64,000 nt of DNA from Allomeiothermus silvanus DSM 9946 (GTDB lineage Bacteria > Deinococcota > Deinococci > Deinococcales > Thermaceae), in NCBI RefSeq assembly GCF_000092125.1, contig NC_014212.1, positions 702,001 to 766,000 on the forward strand. Reading direction: 5' to 3'. Positions within the stretch are counted from its first letter, which is position 1, and the number at the start of each line of letters is the position of its first letter. The notes below the pieces were generated by a model. That model searched no databases. It saw nothing but the letters and a program-made list of their open reading frames with translations, and was not told the origin of the DNA. Positions 37,267 through 45,552 of this stretch are shown in pieces. The position numbers and the translations under genes are program-made.

Positions 37267-37376
37267 TATACTTGCAGTTCGGGCGGAGTACAGCTATACT
37301 CGGCAGTTGGCACGGCCTTATGGGAAGCCCTGAGGCCGAAGTTCGTCTAGGTTTATCGGGCCCGCTCGCCCCATAA
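36204..37376 (+). CDS. IS481-like DDE transposase (copy 3, host-derived tail)
   Basis: The first 353 residues are the same as in copy 1, with helix-turn-helix and DDE core. After TDY the frame leaves the element and reads 37 residues from host DNA (IYLQFGRSTAILGSWHGL and on) through the rplU promoter before meeting a stop at 37376. The tail is a result of the missing internal stop, not part of the conserved protein. Confidence 0.9.
   Translation: MQFTTVGREIWRGARQAQRLAEANASDPEVQERLRKLRLVKALRESKKSWKEIQDLVGISRATYHRWQKALKEKGLAGLKPRSRRPKHLRTKVHWTPGLLIRIETLRKENPTWGRWSIWLTLRKEGFQMSERTVGRILAYLEKHRRIESVAGYLARTQRGKLKRRVNRPYAKRKPRGYEARAPGDLVQVDTLTLTLGPGSMVKHFSAIDLHSRFVLAEVHSRATAKLSEGFLSLLLARAPFPIRAIQVDGGSEFMAEFEEACCALGIALFVLPPRSPKLNGHVERMQRTFKEEFYTRPLPTPLSELQAELDTYLDYYNRRRPHMALGGLAPLEFLAKMQEESVPQRVSNVLTDYIYLQFGRSTAILGSWHGLMGSPEAEVRLGLSGPLAP
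37272..37300 (+). promoter_or_regulatory. rplU-rpmA-obg promoter
   Basis: TTGCAG (37272-37277), 17 bases, TATACT (37295-37300) is a very good sigma-A promoter. The -35 starts on the first base after the IS target duplication. The leader of about 100 bases before rplU is GC-rich and may hold an L21-type regulatory structure, which I could not verify. Confidence 0.8.
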
Positions 37377-37409
37377 CCGCAAAAGACGAATCCGTGACGG
37401 GGGATTTTC

Positions 37410-37715
37410 ATGTTCGCAATCATCAAGACGGGTGGGAAACAATACCGTGCCGAAGCCGGGGTCAAGCTTCGGGTGGAGAAGCTCGAGGCTGAGCCCGGTG
37501 CTACCGTGGAGTTCGACGCGCTGATGCTCGGCGGCGAGCAAGTGGTGGTGGGTGCGCCTTTCGTAGCCGGAGCCAAGGTGGTGGCGGAAGTAGTAGGCCA
37601 CGGCAAGGGCAAGAAGGTGCGGGTGGCTAAGTTCAAGGCTAAGGTGCACTACCGACGCAACCGGGGTCACCGCCAGCCCTACACCGACATCTTGGTAAAG
37701 GAGATTCGCGCGTAA
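37410..37715 (+). CDS. rplU: Ribosomal protein L21
   Basis: The 101-residue protein has the L21 signature: MFAIIKTGGKQYRAEAGVKLRVEKL at the start, GAPFVAGAKVVAEVVGHGKGKKV in the middle, and YRRNRGHRQPYTDILVKEI at the end. It binds 23S rRNA domain II near L20. It starts the conserved rplU-rpmA-obg cluster. A GGGG site lies before ATG 37410. Confidence 0.97.
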   Translation: MFAIIKTGGKQYRAEAGVKLRVEKLEAEPGATVEFDALMLGGEQVVVGAPFVAGAKVVAEVVGHGKGKKVRVAKFKAKVHYRRNRGHRQPYTDILVKEIRA

Positions 37716-37718
37716 AGC

Positions 37719-37780
37719 CGATGGCCGATAGCTGATAGCCGATGAACGCTATTAGCTATTAGCTATTCGCTATCAGCGAG
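37719..37780. repeat. Degenerate GATAGC/GCTATTA repeat between rplU and rpmA
   Basis: Short related words (GGCCGATAGC, TGATAGCC, GCTATTAGCTATTAGC and TTCGCTATCAGCG) fill the 71-base gap. The two halves can pair, forming an imperfect hairpin within the operon. Confidence 0.6.
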
Positions 37781-37786
37781 GTTTGT

Positions 37787-38059
37787 ATGGCACACAAGAA
37801 AGGTCTGGGTTCAACTAAAAACGGGCGTGACTCCCAAGCCAAGCGCCTGGGGGTTAAGCGCTACGGCGGGCAGACGGTGCGGGCAGGGAGCGTGCTGGTA
37901 CGCCAGCGCGGTACAAAGTTCAATGCCGGGATGGGTGTGGGCATGGGCCGCGATCACACTCTATTCGCGCTGGTGGATGGCGTGGTCGAGTTCCACGATA
38001 AGGGCCGCCTAGGCCGTTATGTCTCGGTCAAGCCCCTCGGTGACGGCAGCGAAGCCTGA
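37787..38059 (+). CDS. rpmA: Ribosomal protein L27
   Basis: The 90-residue protein begins [16 protein letters not shown], the N-terminal arm that reaches the peptidyl-transferase centre, and continues with [24 protein letters not shown] and [16 protein letters not shown]. No N-terminal cleavage extension of the Firmicutes type is present. It lies 71 bases after rplU. Confidence 0.97.
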   Translation: MAHKKGLGSTKNGRDSQAKRLGVKRYGGQTVRAGSVLVRQRGTKFNAGMGVGMGRDHTLFALVDGVVEFHDKGRLGRYVSVKPLGDGSEA

Positions 38060-38122
38060 TCCCTTCCCGTCCGGTCTCTCCTGGGGCTCCCCCGGGATTC
38101 CGGGCGGGATTTTCATTGACCG

Positions 38123-39370
38123 ATGTTTCGGGATGTCCTCGAGATCACCGTGACCGCCGGAAGGGGCGGCGACGGGGCCATCAGCTTTTGGCGCGAGAAG
38201 TACATCGCCAAGGGCGGCCCCGACGGGGGAGATGGGGGCCAGGGGGGGTCGGTGATCCTGCGGGCCTTGGGGCAGGTGGACTCGCTTTCCAACCTCTCCA
38301 AGCGAACCTATAAGGCTGAGGACGGCCAGCACGGCTCAGGCAAGGGTATGTTCGGTAAGGCGGGGCGCGACCTGGTGATCGAGGTTCCCCGGGGAACCCG
38401 GGTGTTCGATGCCGAGACCGGCGCGCTCTTGGCCGACCTCACCGAGGAAGGCCAGACCCTGGTAGCTGCGGAGGGCGGGCGAGGAGGCTGGGGCAACGCT
38501 CGCTTCGTCACTCCCACTCGCCAGGCCCCGCGCTTCGCCGAGGCCGGCGAGCCCGGAGAGAAAAAGCGGCTGCGGCTCGAGCTGATGCTCCTGGCCGATG
38601 TGGGGCTGGTCGGCTACCCCAACGCCGGGAAGTCCAGCCTGCTAGCGGCGTTGACCCATGCTCAGCCCAAGATCGCCAACTACCCTTTCACCACCCTGTC
38701 CCCTAATCTGGGGGTAGTAGAACGCGCTCTAGAGCGCTTTACCCTGGCCGACATCCCTGGCATCATCGAGGGGGCCAGCGAGGGTAAGGGGTTAGGGCTG
38801 GAGTTCCTGCGGCACATCGCCCGTACTCGGGTGCTGCTGTATGTGCTGGACGCTGGTGAGCGGCCCGTTTCTAACTTTCAGACCCTGCGGGCCGAACTGC
38901 GCAGTTACGACCCTGACCTCCTCAGCCGGCCTGCGCTCATCGCCCTCAACAAGATCGACTTGCTGGAGGAGGAAGAGGTGACCCGGCTCGAGGCCGAGCT
39001 TTCCCAGACCGGTCTGCCAGTGCTGGCGGTCTCGGTGCTCGAGCGAAAGGGCCTGGAGAGCCTGGTAGAGGCCCTTTTTGCGCTGGTAGCGGCGGCCCCC
39101 AAACCCGCCCTGGCCACCCCCGCGCCGCGCCCCGAGGAGCCCCAGGGGGTTCAGGTGCGCGAGGTCGAGGAAGGGGTCTACGAGGTGCAGGCTCCCCAGG
39201 TGGAGCGCCACCTTAGACGCCTCAAGGGCGACCTGATGGAAGCTACCAGTTACTTACAAGACCTTTTCAAGCGCTATGGGGTCGAATCCGCCCTTAAGTC
39301 CAAAGGTGTGCGGGCTGGCGATACGGTGCGCCTGGCGGGCCTCGAGTTCGAATACATCCCCGAGGTGTAA
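38123..39370 (+). CDS. obg: Obg/CgtA GTPase
   Basis: The 415-residue GTPase acts in late 50S assembly and stress signalling. The glycine-rich Obg fold is at the N-terminus ([27 protein letters not shown], in part). The GTPase domain has G1 [10 protein letters not shown]3 [10 protein letters not shown]4 NKID and the switch I Thr in FTTL. A C-terminal OCT domain ([26 protein letters not shown]) is present, as in B. subtilis and Thermus Obg. Confidence 0.97.
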   Translation: MFRDVLEITVTAGRGGDGAISFWREKYIAKGGPDGGDGGQGGSVILRALGQVDSLSNLSKRTYKAEDGQHGSGKGMFGKAGRDLVIEVPRGTRVFDAETGALLADLTEEGQTLVAAEGGRGGWGNARFVTPTRQAPRFAEAGEPGEKKRLRLELMLLADVGLVGYPNAGKSSLLAALTHAQPKIANYPFTTLSPNLGVVERALERFTLADIPGIIEGASEGKGLGLEFLRHIARTRVLLYVLDAGERPVSNFQTLRAELRSYDPDLLSRPALIALNKIDLLEEEEVTRLEAELSQTGLPVLAVSVLERKGLESLVEALFALVAAAPKPALATPAPRPEEPQGVQVREVEEGVYEVQAPQVERHLRRLKGDLMEATSYLQDLFKRYGVESALKSKGVRAGDTVRLAGLEFEYIPEV

Positions 39371-39372
39371 GG

Positions 39373-39990
39373 ATGCCTGGCGCCGAACGCAATAAAGAAG
39401 GGCATCCTAGGTCTGATGTTTTGCGTATCGCGATTTTCGGTGGCAGTTTCGATCCTATTCACCTGGGCCACCTGGTAGCTGCTTCGGAAGCAGCGGAAAA
39501 ACTAGATCTGGATAAGGTCCTTTTCGTGACCGCAGCTCGGCCCCCGCACAAGACCCCGGTAGCTCCACCCGAGGCCCGCCACGAGATGGTGGTGCTGGCA
39601 ACCGCGCACGATCCCCGTTTTGAGGCCAGCCGGCTCGAGTTAGACCGCCCCGGCTTCAGCTACACCGTGGATACCCTGCGCCAAGCCCGTCGGCTTTACC
39701 CCCAGGCCGAGCTCTTCTTTATCACGGGGGCTGATGCCTATCGTGATATGGACGGCTGGCACGAGGCCGACGCCCTGCCCGAGCTAGCTCAGTTAGTGGC
39801 GGTGACCCGGCCCGGCTATCCCTTTTCCATCCATCCCTTTTTCCAGGCGCATATTCGGCTCCTGGATATTCTCGATTACGCAGTTTCCAGTACGATGGTG
39901 CGCGAACGGCTACGGGCCGGACGCAGCATCCGGTATTTGGTGCCGTTCGAGGTCGAGGGATATCTTGCCAAGCACGGGTTTTACCGATAA
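39373..39990 (+). CDS. nadD: Nicotinate-nucleotide adenylyltransferase
   Basis: The 205-residue enzyme makes deamido-NAD from nicotinate mononucleotide and ATP. The nucleotidyltransferase motif GGSFDPIHLGHL (HxGH) and the C-terminal SSTMVRERL (SxTxxR) are present, with FITGADAYRDMDGWHEAD between them. The start two bases after the obg stop gives an extra 15 residues before the core; a TTG closer to the core is an alternative. The position between obg and yqeK is conserved in many bacteria. Confidence 0.94.
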   Translation: MPGAERNKEGHPRSDVLRIAIFGGSFDPIHLGHLVAASEAAEKLDLDKVLFVTAARPPHKTPVAPPEARHEMVVLATAHDPRFEASRLELDRPGFSYTVDTLRQARRLYPQAELFFITGADAYRDMDGWHEADALPELAQLVAVTRPGYPFSIHPFFQAHIRLLDILDYAVSSTMVRERLRAGRSIRYLVPFEVEGYLAKHGFYR

Positions 39991-40019
39991 ACGAGGCAGA
40001 CCCAGAGGGGGAGGAGAAG

Positions 40020-40709
40020 TTGATCCAACATCGGAAAACCGCACCAGGGAAAAGCCAGCGGCGTACTTTCGCCGAACGCAGTGAGGGGCGGCTACGGGTA
40101 GAGGAATCGAAACCGGCCCAGCCGCCCCGTAAGACCTCAGACAGGGGACACGCGCCGGATTTCCCCCAGGCGGTGGAGCATCTGATCGAACGGGTCAAGC
40201 CCCTGGTCAAGCCGGAGCGCTTTGCCCACATCCTGCGGGTAGCTGAGCTGGCCCGCCAGATCGCAGGGGCCAACGGGCTAGATGGCGAGCGAGCTTATCT
40301 GGCCGGTATTCTCCATGACGCGGCCCGTGACCTGCCTCCCGAACGTTTATTCGAGCTGGCTCCGCCAGAGATCCCGCTCGAGCGGGAGCACCCCAAGAGC
40401 TTGCACGGGCGAGCCGGGCGGCGGCTAGCCGAGGGTTGGGGGGTAAGCGACCCGGAGGTGCTTGAGGCCATCGAGGGCCACGTTTACGGGGTGGACCCTA
40501 CCTATCCCATCGCCATGGCGGTGTATGTGGCCGATGTCTCTGAGCCGGGCCGGGGGGTCAACGCGGAGATCCGGGAGCGGGCCCTCGCGGGCGACCTGCT
40601 GGGGGCCTACCGCGAAGCCGTCGAAACCAAACTACGCTACCTCCAGAGCAAAGGTATCCCTCCACACCCCCGCACTTTTTCGGCTTACAAGAAATTGGTG
40701 CAGGGCTAG
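40020..40709 (+). CDS. yqeK: HD-domain hydrolase YqeK (Ap4A hydrolase type)
   Basis: The HD domain starts near residue 55 (RFAHILRVAELARQIA) and shows the metal motif GILHDAARD, then HPKSLHGRAG and EAIEGHVYG. YqeK proteins cleave diadenosine tetraphosphate to ADP. The TTG start after GGGGGAGGAG gives 229 residues with an N-terminal extension of about 45 residues. Part of that extension (TFAERSEGRLRV) is encoded by a 27-bp repeat unit, so it is probably not functional in catalysis. The gene precedes the LCP and rsfS genes in the usual order. Confidence 0.88.
   Translation: MIQHRKTAPGKSQRRTFAERSEGRLRVEESKPAQPPRKTSDRGHAPDFPQAVEHLIERVKPLVKPERFAHILRVAELARQIAGANGLDGERAYLAGILHDAARDLPPERLFELAPPEIPLEREHPKSLHGRAGRRLAEGWGVSDPEVLEAIEGHVYGVDPTYPIAMAVYVADVSEPGRGVNAEIRERALAGDLLGAYREAVETKLRYLQSKGIPPHPRTFSAYKKLVQG
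40066..40092 (+). repeat. 27-bp repeat unit inside yqeK
   Basis: CTTTCGCCGAACGCAGTG and the nine bases after it match the unit at 63931-63957 with a few changes. It lies in the non-conserved N-terminal extension. Confidence 0.75.
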
Positions 40710-40902
40710 CCCGGAGGGTGGGGTGAGGGCTCTTTGGATAGATGAAGGAAGGCGTAAGGGCCCACTCCCACGCCCCGCAACCTTACGGCGCTTGGCAGCT
40801 TCTTGAGTTCGGTGTAAGCGGCGCCCCGCCTCTGCGGCTATGCGCCAAGCTATGTTCCCCACACTAGACTCGATTCCTTCTTTTGTGTAGCGCTCGGTGA
40901 TT

Positions 40903-42162
40903 ATGCGCCCTCGAATCTCCTTGCTCCTACTTGGCCTAGCCCTGCTGGCCCTGGCCGGGGTGCTGGCTTTGACCCCCCCCAAGGGCGAACTGCGCTCGGG
41001 AGAAAGCGCTGCGTACCGGGTCGGCCCGCTGCCCGAGATGAGCCTGGTGGTAGCGGCTCGTGATACCGAGTACTGCGGCTACCACACCGCCTGCGGGCCA
41101 GGAAAGCGTACCGATACCATCCTGTACGTGCATGTGCGGGGGAGCGAGGCCGAGATCCTGGCGATCCCGCGCGATCTGCTGGTGACCTACCAGGGGGTGA
41201 GCGGCAGGGTCAACGCCATCTACGGGCGCCTGGGCGCTGACGGTCTGCGTCGGGCGGTGGAGGAGTTGCTGGGAGTCCCGGTGGAGCATTACCTGATCCT
41301 CACCTTCGACAGCGTGATGAAGTTGGTGGATGCGGTAGATGGCATCGAGGTAGACCTCCCTGAGCCGATGCGCTACACCGACCGAGCCGCAGGGCTTTTC
41401 ATCGACTTCCCGGCGGGGCGGGTCAAGATGGACGGCAAGGACGCGGTCAAATACATGCGTTTTCGCCACGACGCCAGCGGTGACTATACCCGCCTGGATC
41501 GGATCAAGGGGGTGCTCTCGCAGGTGACCCAGAAGGCCCAGAGTCCTCGCTACTGGCCGCGCTTACCGGGGGTGGCCCAGGAGATCTGGCGCCAGATCGA
41601 GACCGATCTGAACCTGCAAGAGGCGTTGGCCTTTTTGCCTTATGTCCGCGGCCTAACGCTGCGGGCTGCCAGCCTGCCCACCTACGAGGAGGGAAATTAC
41701 CTTCTTTCCAACCCGGAAGAGCGCAGAGGCTTCGTCCAGAGCTTCTTGGGGCTAGTGAAGCCGCACCCGCGGCCCGAGGGGGTCGCCAAAGGCGATACCG
41801 GCTTGGCCGGTAACCTGGGCGATGCCGGGACTCAAATCAGTGCCGATATACCTCCCGAGGGGCGGGTGCTGCTGGTGGATCAGGGAGGCAGATCTGAGGG
41901 AAAGCGATGGCTCGAGGGCTTTTCCCAGATGGCCCTGCCCGAGCCTGAGCTGCGCGAGGAGGATGTGGGGCTCGAGCCCGGGGTCTACATACGCTCTGCT
42001 GCGTTGGCAGGGGACCGCGCGAGCCAAGAACTCCAAGCAGGGCGTTACTATAGCGACCTCCTGCACTTGCCGCTCATCAGCCGCTTTCGCCCCGTCGTGG
42101 AGGGGTACGATGCGGTGGTGGTGGTGGGTTCGCCGCTTCCCCAAGACGATGGGCAGCGGTAG
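40903..42162 (+). CDS. LytR-CpsA-Psr (LCP) family cell-envelope transferase
   Basis: The 419-residue protein has a signal anchor (ISLLLLGLALLALAGVLAL) and an LCP domain with TDTILYVHV, LAIPRDLLV, the conserved GVDGIEV-like VDAVDGIEVDLPEPM and RFRHDASGDYTRLDRIKGVL. LCP enzymes attach polymers from a lipid carrier to the cell wall or envelope. The C-terminal 170 residues are less conserved. It lies between yqeK and rsfS, as in several Deinococcota. The start is ATG 40903; a GTG two codons upstream is equally open. Confidence 0.92.
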   Translation: MRPRISLLLLGLALLALAGVLALTPPKGELRSGESAAYRVGPLPEMSLVVAARDTEYCGYHTACGPGKRTDTILYVHVRGSEAEILAIPRDLLVTYQGVSGRVNAIYGRLGADGLRRAVEELLGVPVEHYLILTFDSVMKLVDAVDGIEVDLPEPMRYTDRAAGLFIDFPAGRVKMDGKDAVKYMRFRHDASGDYTRLDRIKGVLSQVTQKAQSPRYWPRLPGVAQEIWRQIETDLNLQEALAFLPYVRGLTLRAASLPTYEEGNYLLSNPEERRGFVQSFLGLVKPHPRPEGVAKGDTGLAGNLGDAGTQISADIPPEGRVLLVDQGGRSEGKRWLEGFSQMALPEPELREEDVGLEPGVYIRSAALAGDRASQELQAGRYYSDLLHLPLISRFRPVVEGYDAVVVVGSPLPQDDGQR

Positions 42163-42234
42163 GTGCGCGCGTACCCGCCAAGCGCTAACCATCCCGCAGC
42201 TAAGGGCCTGCTGGCTGTGCTACACTCAGACCAG

Positions 42235-42576
42235 ATGGTCAAACCTGTAGAAGCCCAGACCCTCATTGGTTGGATTCGCCAAGCTCTGGACGACAAAAAA
42301 GCCGAGAACATCGTGGCCCTCGACCTGCGCGGGGCCTCGGAGTCGCTGGACTACTTCGTGGTCGCCAGCGGGACTAGCCGACCGCACCTAGAAGCGCTCG
42401 AGCGGGCGGTGCGGGAAAGCCTAGAGCAACGCGACATCCGCCCCCGCCGTGTGGAAGGCCCCAGCCCCCGCTGGATTTTGCTCGATTATGGCGAGGTGCT
42501 GGTACACATCATGAGCCCGGAAGCCCGGGAGTATTACGACCTCGAGGGTTTCTGGGCCGACGCGAAGCGGATTTAG
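42235..42576 (+). CDS. rsfS: Ribosomal silencing factor RsfS
   Basis: The 113-residue protein binds L14 and blocks subunit joining in starved cells. It has the family pattern ALDDKKAENIVALDLRG, LDYFVVASGTSRPHLEAL and WILLDYGEVLVHIMSPEAREYYDLEGFWADAK. The frame is open 24 codons upstream, but TACACT (42221-42226) ends 8 bases before ATG 42235, which suggests a leaderless start of its own. Confidence 0.95.
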   Translation: MVKPVEAQTLIGWIRQALDDKKAENIVALDLRGASESLDYFVVASGTSRPHLEALERAVRESLEQRDIRPRRVEGPSPRWILLDYGEVLVHIMSPEAREYYDLEGFWADAKRI

Positions 42577-42598
42577 TTGATTTTCCCTCACTTGGGGC

Positions 42599-42672
42599 CC
42601 CCACCGGAAGCGTGCTGAGGGAAAGACCCAAGGGGCATTGTGCCAAGCCAAGACGTGAAGCTTCCGGTGGGG
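42599..42672. repeat. 13-bp inverted repeat between rsfS and a membrane gene
   Basis: CCCCACCGGAAGC (42599-42611) and GCTTCCGGTGGGG (42660-42672) are exact complements around 48 bases. They lie between convergent genes and may terminate transcription, or be ends of a small mobile element. Confidence 0.55.
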
Positions 42673-42690
42673 TGCTTAGCGGCTCGAGGT

Positions 42691-43026
42691 CTATTTCTTC
42701 TTGAGCGGCTGTTTGGGGTGTATTTTCGCCGAGCGGAGCGAGGGGTGGATTTGCCCAAGCCGCGCGGAGGGGTGGAGCGGCCCCATGATCCAGCGCTGTA
42801 AAAGGACATAGCCGCCGACGTATACCGCGCCTTGTACCCAAAAATTGGTAAAAAAGCTCAGACCCAACGAAACTAGCAGGGTCATCACGATTCCCAACCC
42901 CAGCACCACCACAAAAGTCCGCAGGAACAGCCCCGGGAAAAAGCGCAGCATCTCGCGCCAGCTCCGGGGCCGGGCCTTTTCGGCGGCCATGCGCCGCAGT
43001 TTTTCTTCCCGACGTTTTTTGCCCAT
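42691..43026 (-). CDS. Small membrane protein with repeat-encoded tail
   Basis: The 111-residue protein starts with a basic, amphipathic region (GKKRREEKLRRMAAEKARPRS) followed by two hydrophobic segments (LRTFVVVLGLGIVMTLLVSLG and WVQGAVYVGGYVLLQ). Its last 25 residues, HPSARLGQI and HPSLRSAKI followed by HPKQPLKKK, come from two tandem 27-bp repeat units. The function is unknown. The true gene may originally have ended before the repeats. Confidence 0.65.
   Translation of the reverse strand: MGKKRREEKLRRMAAEKARPRSWREMLRFFPGLFLRTFVVVLGLGIVMTLLVSLGLSFFTNFWVQGAVYVGGYVLLQRWIMGPLHPSARLGQIHPSLRSAKIHPKQPLKKK
42723..42776 (+). repeat. Two tandem 27-bp repeat units at a gene end
   Basis: Unit 1 (42723-42749) is TTTTCGCCGAGCGGAGCG plus nine more bases and is nearly the same as the unit at 63931. 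Unit 2 (42750-42776) is more diverged but ends in the same GAGGGGTGGA. They encode the tail of the minus-strand membrane protein. Confidence 0.8.
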
Positions 43027-43102
43027 CGCCCTAAAACTATACCCGATGGCTAGCGGGGATAGCGCCGTAGGGATTACCAGCCCGACCGGATAAGCTTAGG
43101 GG

Positions 43103-44173
43103 GTGCGACAGCTCTTCCAGATGCTGACCGATTTGCCGCATCGTGGCAGTGCAACGGCGCTCGAGGCTCAGGCGGCGGAGATCCTGGAGGCTTACCTCGA
43201 GGGCCGAGGCTATAAGGTCGAGACCCAACGTTTCAAAGCCCCGCGCAGCTACGGTCCCGAACTCATCTTCATCAGCTCGCTCTTGGCATTCGGCGCTTTG
43301 CTTGTCTGGTGGCCACTGGCGCTGCTAGGAACCTATGGCTTTTGGACTTATTTCAGCGGCGGAAGCTCCTTCTGGAGCCGCTTTTTCAACCGCTATGATT
43401 CGCAGAATCTGCTCTCGAGGGCCGGTTCGGGTCCCAAAACTTTAGTACTGATGGCCCACTACGACACCGCCAAGACCTTTTTCCTCTACCACCCGCGCCA
43501 GGTCAAAAGGTTCCGGCTGAACTTTTTGCTCAATACGGCGCTGGCCCTGATCACGCCATTTTTGGTCCTGATAGCTCCGGGAGGAGCCCGGTTGGTGGGG
43601 CTATATTTTCTGCTGCAGGCAGTTCTGCTGATCCACCGTGAGTACACCGCCCCGTATGTGAACGGGGCCAACGACAACGCCAGTGGGGTGGTGGTCGCGA
43701 TAGACCTCTTTGAACGCTTGGCACCAGGGCTCTTTGGCTGGCAGGTCATCCTGGCCCTGACCGGCGCCGAAGAGGTAGGGGCCAAGGGAGCTGAGTACCT
43801 GGCCCATAGCGGTCAGATCCCTCCGGACGCGCTGGTGCTCAACCTGGACAATATAGGGAGGGGGGCGCTGTTTTACGCCACCGGGGAGGGGATGCTCACC
43901 TACCGGTCTTATACGGGGTCGCTAATAAAGAAGGCTCGGCAAATCTCCGGGGCAGAGCCTATCGAATATCGGCTGGCCTACTTTGACACGCGGCCTTTTG
44001 CCGCGAGGGGCTATTCCTGCCTCACCCTGATCCGCTTGCAAGACGGGCTGCCCCCGCACTGGCACTGGCCCAGCGATACGCCAGCAAACGTCGATTCCCT
44101 GGCGCTCGAGCATACGCTCGAGTACGCTTGGACTTTGCTGCAAAGCTTGGGTGTTGACCGGGGGCTGGCTTGA
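43103..44173 (+). CDS. M28-type metallopeptidase with internal membrane segments
   Basis: The 356-residue protein has the zinc peptidase motifs of family M28: LMAHYDT, GANDNASGVVVAIDL, LTGAEEVGAKGAEYL, and the late HWHWPSDTP. Two hydrophobic hairpins interrupt it, at about 55-85 (LIFISSLLAFGALLVWW) and about 140-175, so the catalytic part is held to the membrane. This is unlike soluble aminopeptidases of the family. The start is GTG 43103, six bases after TAAGCT, consistent with a leaderless message. The substrate is unknown. Confidence 0.82.
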   Translation: MRQLFQMLTDLPHRGSATALEAQAAEILEAYLEGRGYKVETQRFKAPRSYGPELIFISSLLAFGALLVWWPLALLGTYGFWTYFSGGSSFWSRFFNRYDSQNLLSRAGSGPKTLVLMAHYDTAKTFFLYHPRQVKRFRLNFLLNTALALITPFLVLIAPGGARLVGLYFLLQAVLLIHREYTAPYVNGANDNASGVVVAIDLFERLAPGLFGWQVILALTGAEEVGAKGAEYLAHSGQIPPDALVLNLDNIGRGALFYATGEGMLTYRSYTGSLIKKARQISGAEPIEYRLAYFDTRPFAARGYSCLTLIRLQDGLPPHWHWPSDTPANVDSLALEHTLEYAWTLLQSLGVDRGLA

Positions 44174-44304
44174 GTTGGGTGCAAGCGCACCAGGCTGTTT
44201 AAACTTCTCGGCTATCCTGAAGAGGTACGCGGTTCATCGGGCGAGCATCTACCGTGCTGCTCTCATCCCAATCGGCTCGCCGAGACCTCGCGCCGGAGAC
44301 CTGC

Positions 44305-45405
44305 ATGAGTACCTTCACCACCCCTACCCCCATCGTGGAGATGTTCAAGGCCATGGTCAACTCGCGCGCTTCCGACATCCACCTCCAGGCCGGGGCACCG
44401 CCCACAGTGCGGATCGATGGGAAGCTCAAGCCCTTCGGGCAGAAGGCGCTTACCCCCGAAGAGATCGAAGGCATCGTGCGGGCTTTGCTCACCCCGGCGC
44501 AGGCCGAGGAGCTCGAGTACCGCAAGGAGATGGACTTTGCCTATACCATCCCCGGTATCGCCCGCTTCCGCTGCAACCTCATGATGCAGCGTGGCAGCTA
44601 TGGCTTGGTGATGCGGGTGGTCTCGGATGCGATCCCCAGCTTTGAGGCTCTAGGCCTGCCCAGCGAGGTGGTGCAGGGGTTAGCCTCCAAGGAGCGGGGG
44701 CTGGTGCTGGTCACCGGACCTACTGGCTCGGGTAAGTCCACCACCCTGGCCGCGATGATTGACTATATCAACCTGCATTTCGCCAAAAACATCATCACCA
44801 TTGAAGACCCCATCGAGTTTTTACACAAACACAAGAAAAGCTTGGTAGTGCAGCGCGAAGTAGGGGTGGATACCGAGACTTTCGCCAGCGGCCTGCGCTA
44901 CGCCATGCGGCAAGACCCGGATGTGATCCTGATTGGGGAGATGCGCGACCGCGAGACCGTGGAGGCGGCTATGATGGCCGCCCAGACCGGTCACTTGGTC
45001 TTTAGCACGCTCCACACCCTCGACTCCATGCGCACCATCAACCGCATCATCGACTTCTTCCCCCTGCACGAGCACCAGCAGATCCGCATCCTGTTGGCCG
45101 AATCCTTACTGGGGATCCTTTCGCAGCGCCTGTTGCCCCGCGCCGATGGGCAGGGGCGGGTACTGGCCCTCGAGATCCTCCTCGCTACCCCTTTTATCCG
45201 TGATCTCCTCAAAGACGAAGAGAAGACCCCCCAGATCAAAGACGCCATGCAGGAGGACAACATCCGCGGGATGCGCACTTTCGACCAGCACTTGGTAGAA
45301 CTCTACACCCAAGGCCTGATCAGCCTCGAGGACGCTGAAGCTGCCGCCACCAGCCCCCACGAACTCAAACTGTTGCTTACAAAATCCACCGGACGGGGGT
45401 TTTGA
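44305..45405 (+). CDS. pilT: Type IV pilus retraction ATPase PilT
   Basis: The 366-residue hexameric ATPase pulls pili back during twitching. It has Walker A GPTGSGKSTT, the Asp box (ITIEDPIEFLH), Walker B (VILIGEMRD), the His box (GHLVFSTLHT) and the PilT-type C-terminus with AIRELLKD-like ATPFIRDLLKDEEKTPQIKDAM. ATG 44305 follows GGAGA and begins the conserved N-terminus; 17 further codons are open upstream. No other pilus genes are nearby, which is common for pilT. Confidence 0.95.
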   Translation: MSTFTTPTPIVEMFKAMVNSRASDIHLQAGAPPTVRIDGKLKPFGQKALTPEEIEGIVRALLTPAQAEELEYRKEMDFAYTIPGIARFRCNLMMQRGSYGLVMRVVSDAIPSFEALGLPSEVVQGLASKERGLVLVTGPTGSGKSTTLAAMIDYINLHFAKNIITIEDPIEFLHKHKKSLVVQREVGVDTETFASGLRYAMRQDPDVILIGEMRDRETVEAAMMAAQTGHLVFSTLHTLDSMRTINRIIDFFPLHEHQQIRILLAESLLGILSQRLLPRADGQGRVLALEILLATPFIRDLLKDEEKTPQIKDAMQEDNIRGMRTFDQHLVELYTQGLISLEDAEAAATSPHELKLLLTKSTGRGF

Positions 45406-45515
45406 GGGACGATAACAGCTAACGGAGATTCGAGGCTCGGCTAGGTGGGCCGGAAGCGCAATTCCCGCGCGCAAGCCTCCGTATCCCACATTCACACGAC
45501 AACTGGGGGTTGGCG

Positions 45516-45544
45516 GCGTTCAGCGTTGGGCGTTTTGCGTTAGG
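45516..45544. repeat. Intergenic GCGTT-type degenerate repeat before fba
   Basis: GCGTTCAGCG, TTGGGCG and TTTTGCGTTAGG follow one another. The words match the repeats at 21482-21508 and 58632-58658. The stretch lies directly upstream of the aldolase gene. Confidence 0.5.
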
Positions 45545-45552
45545 CTATAGTC

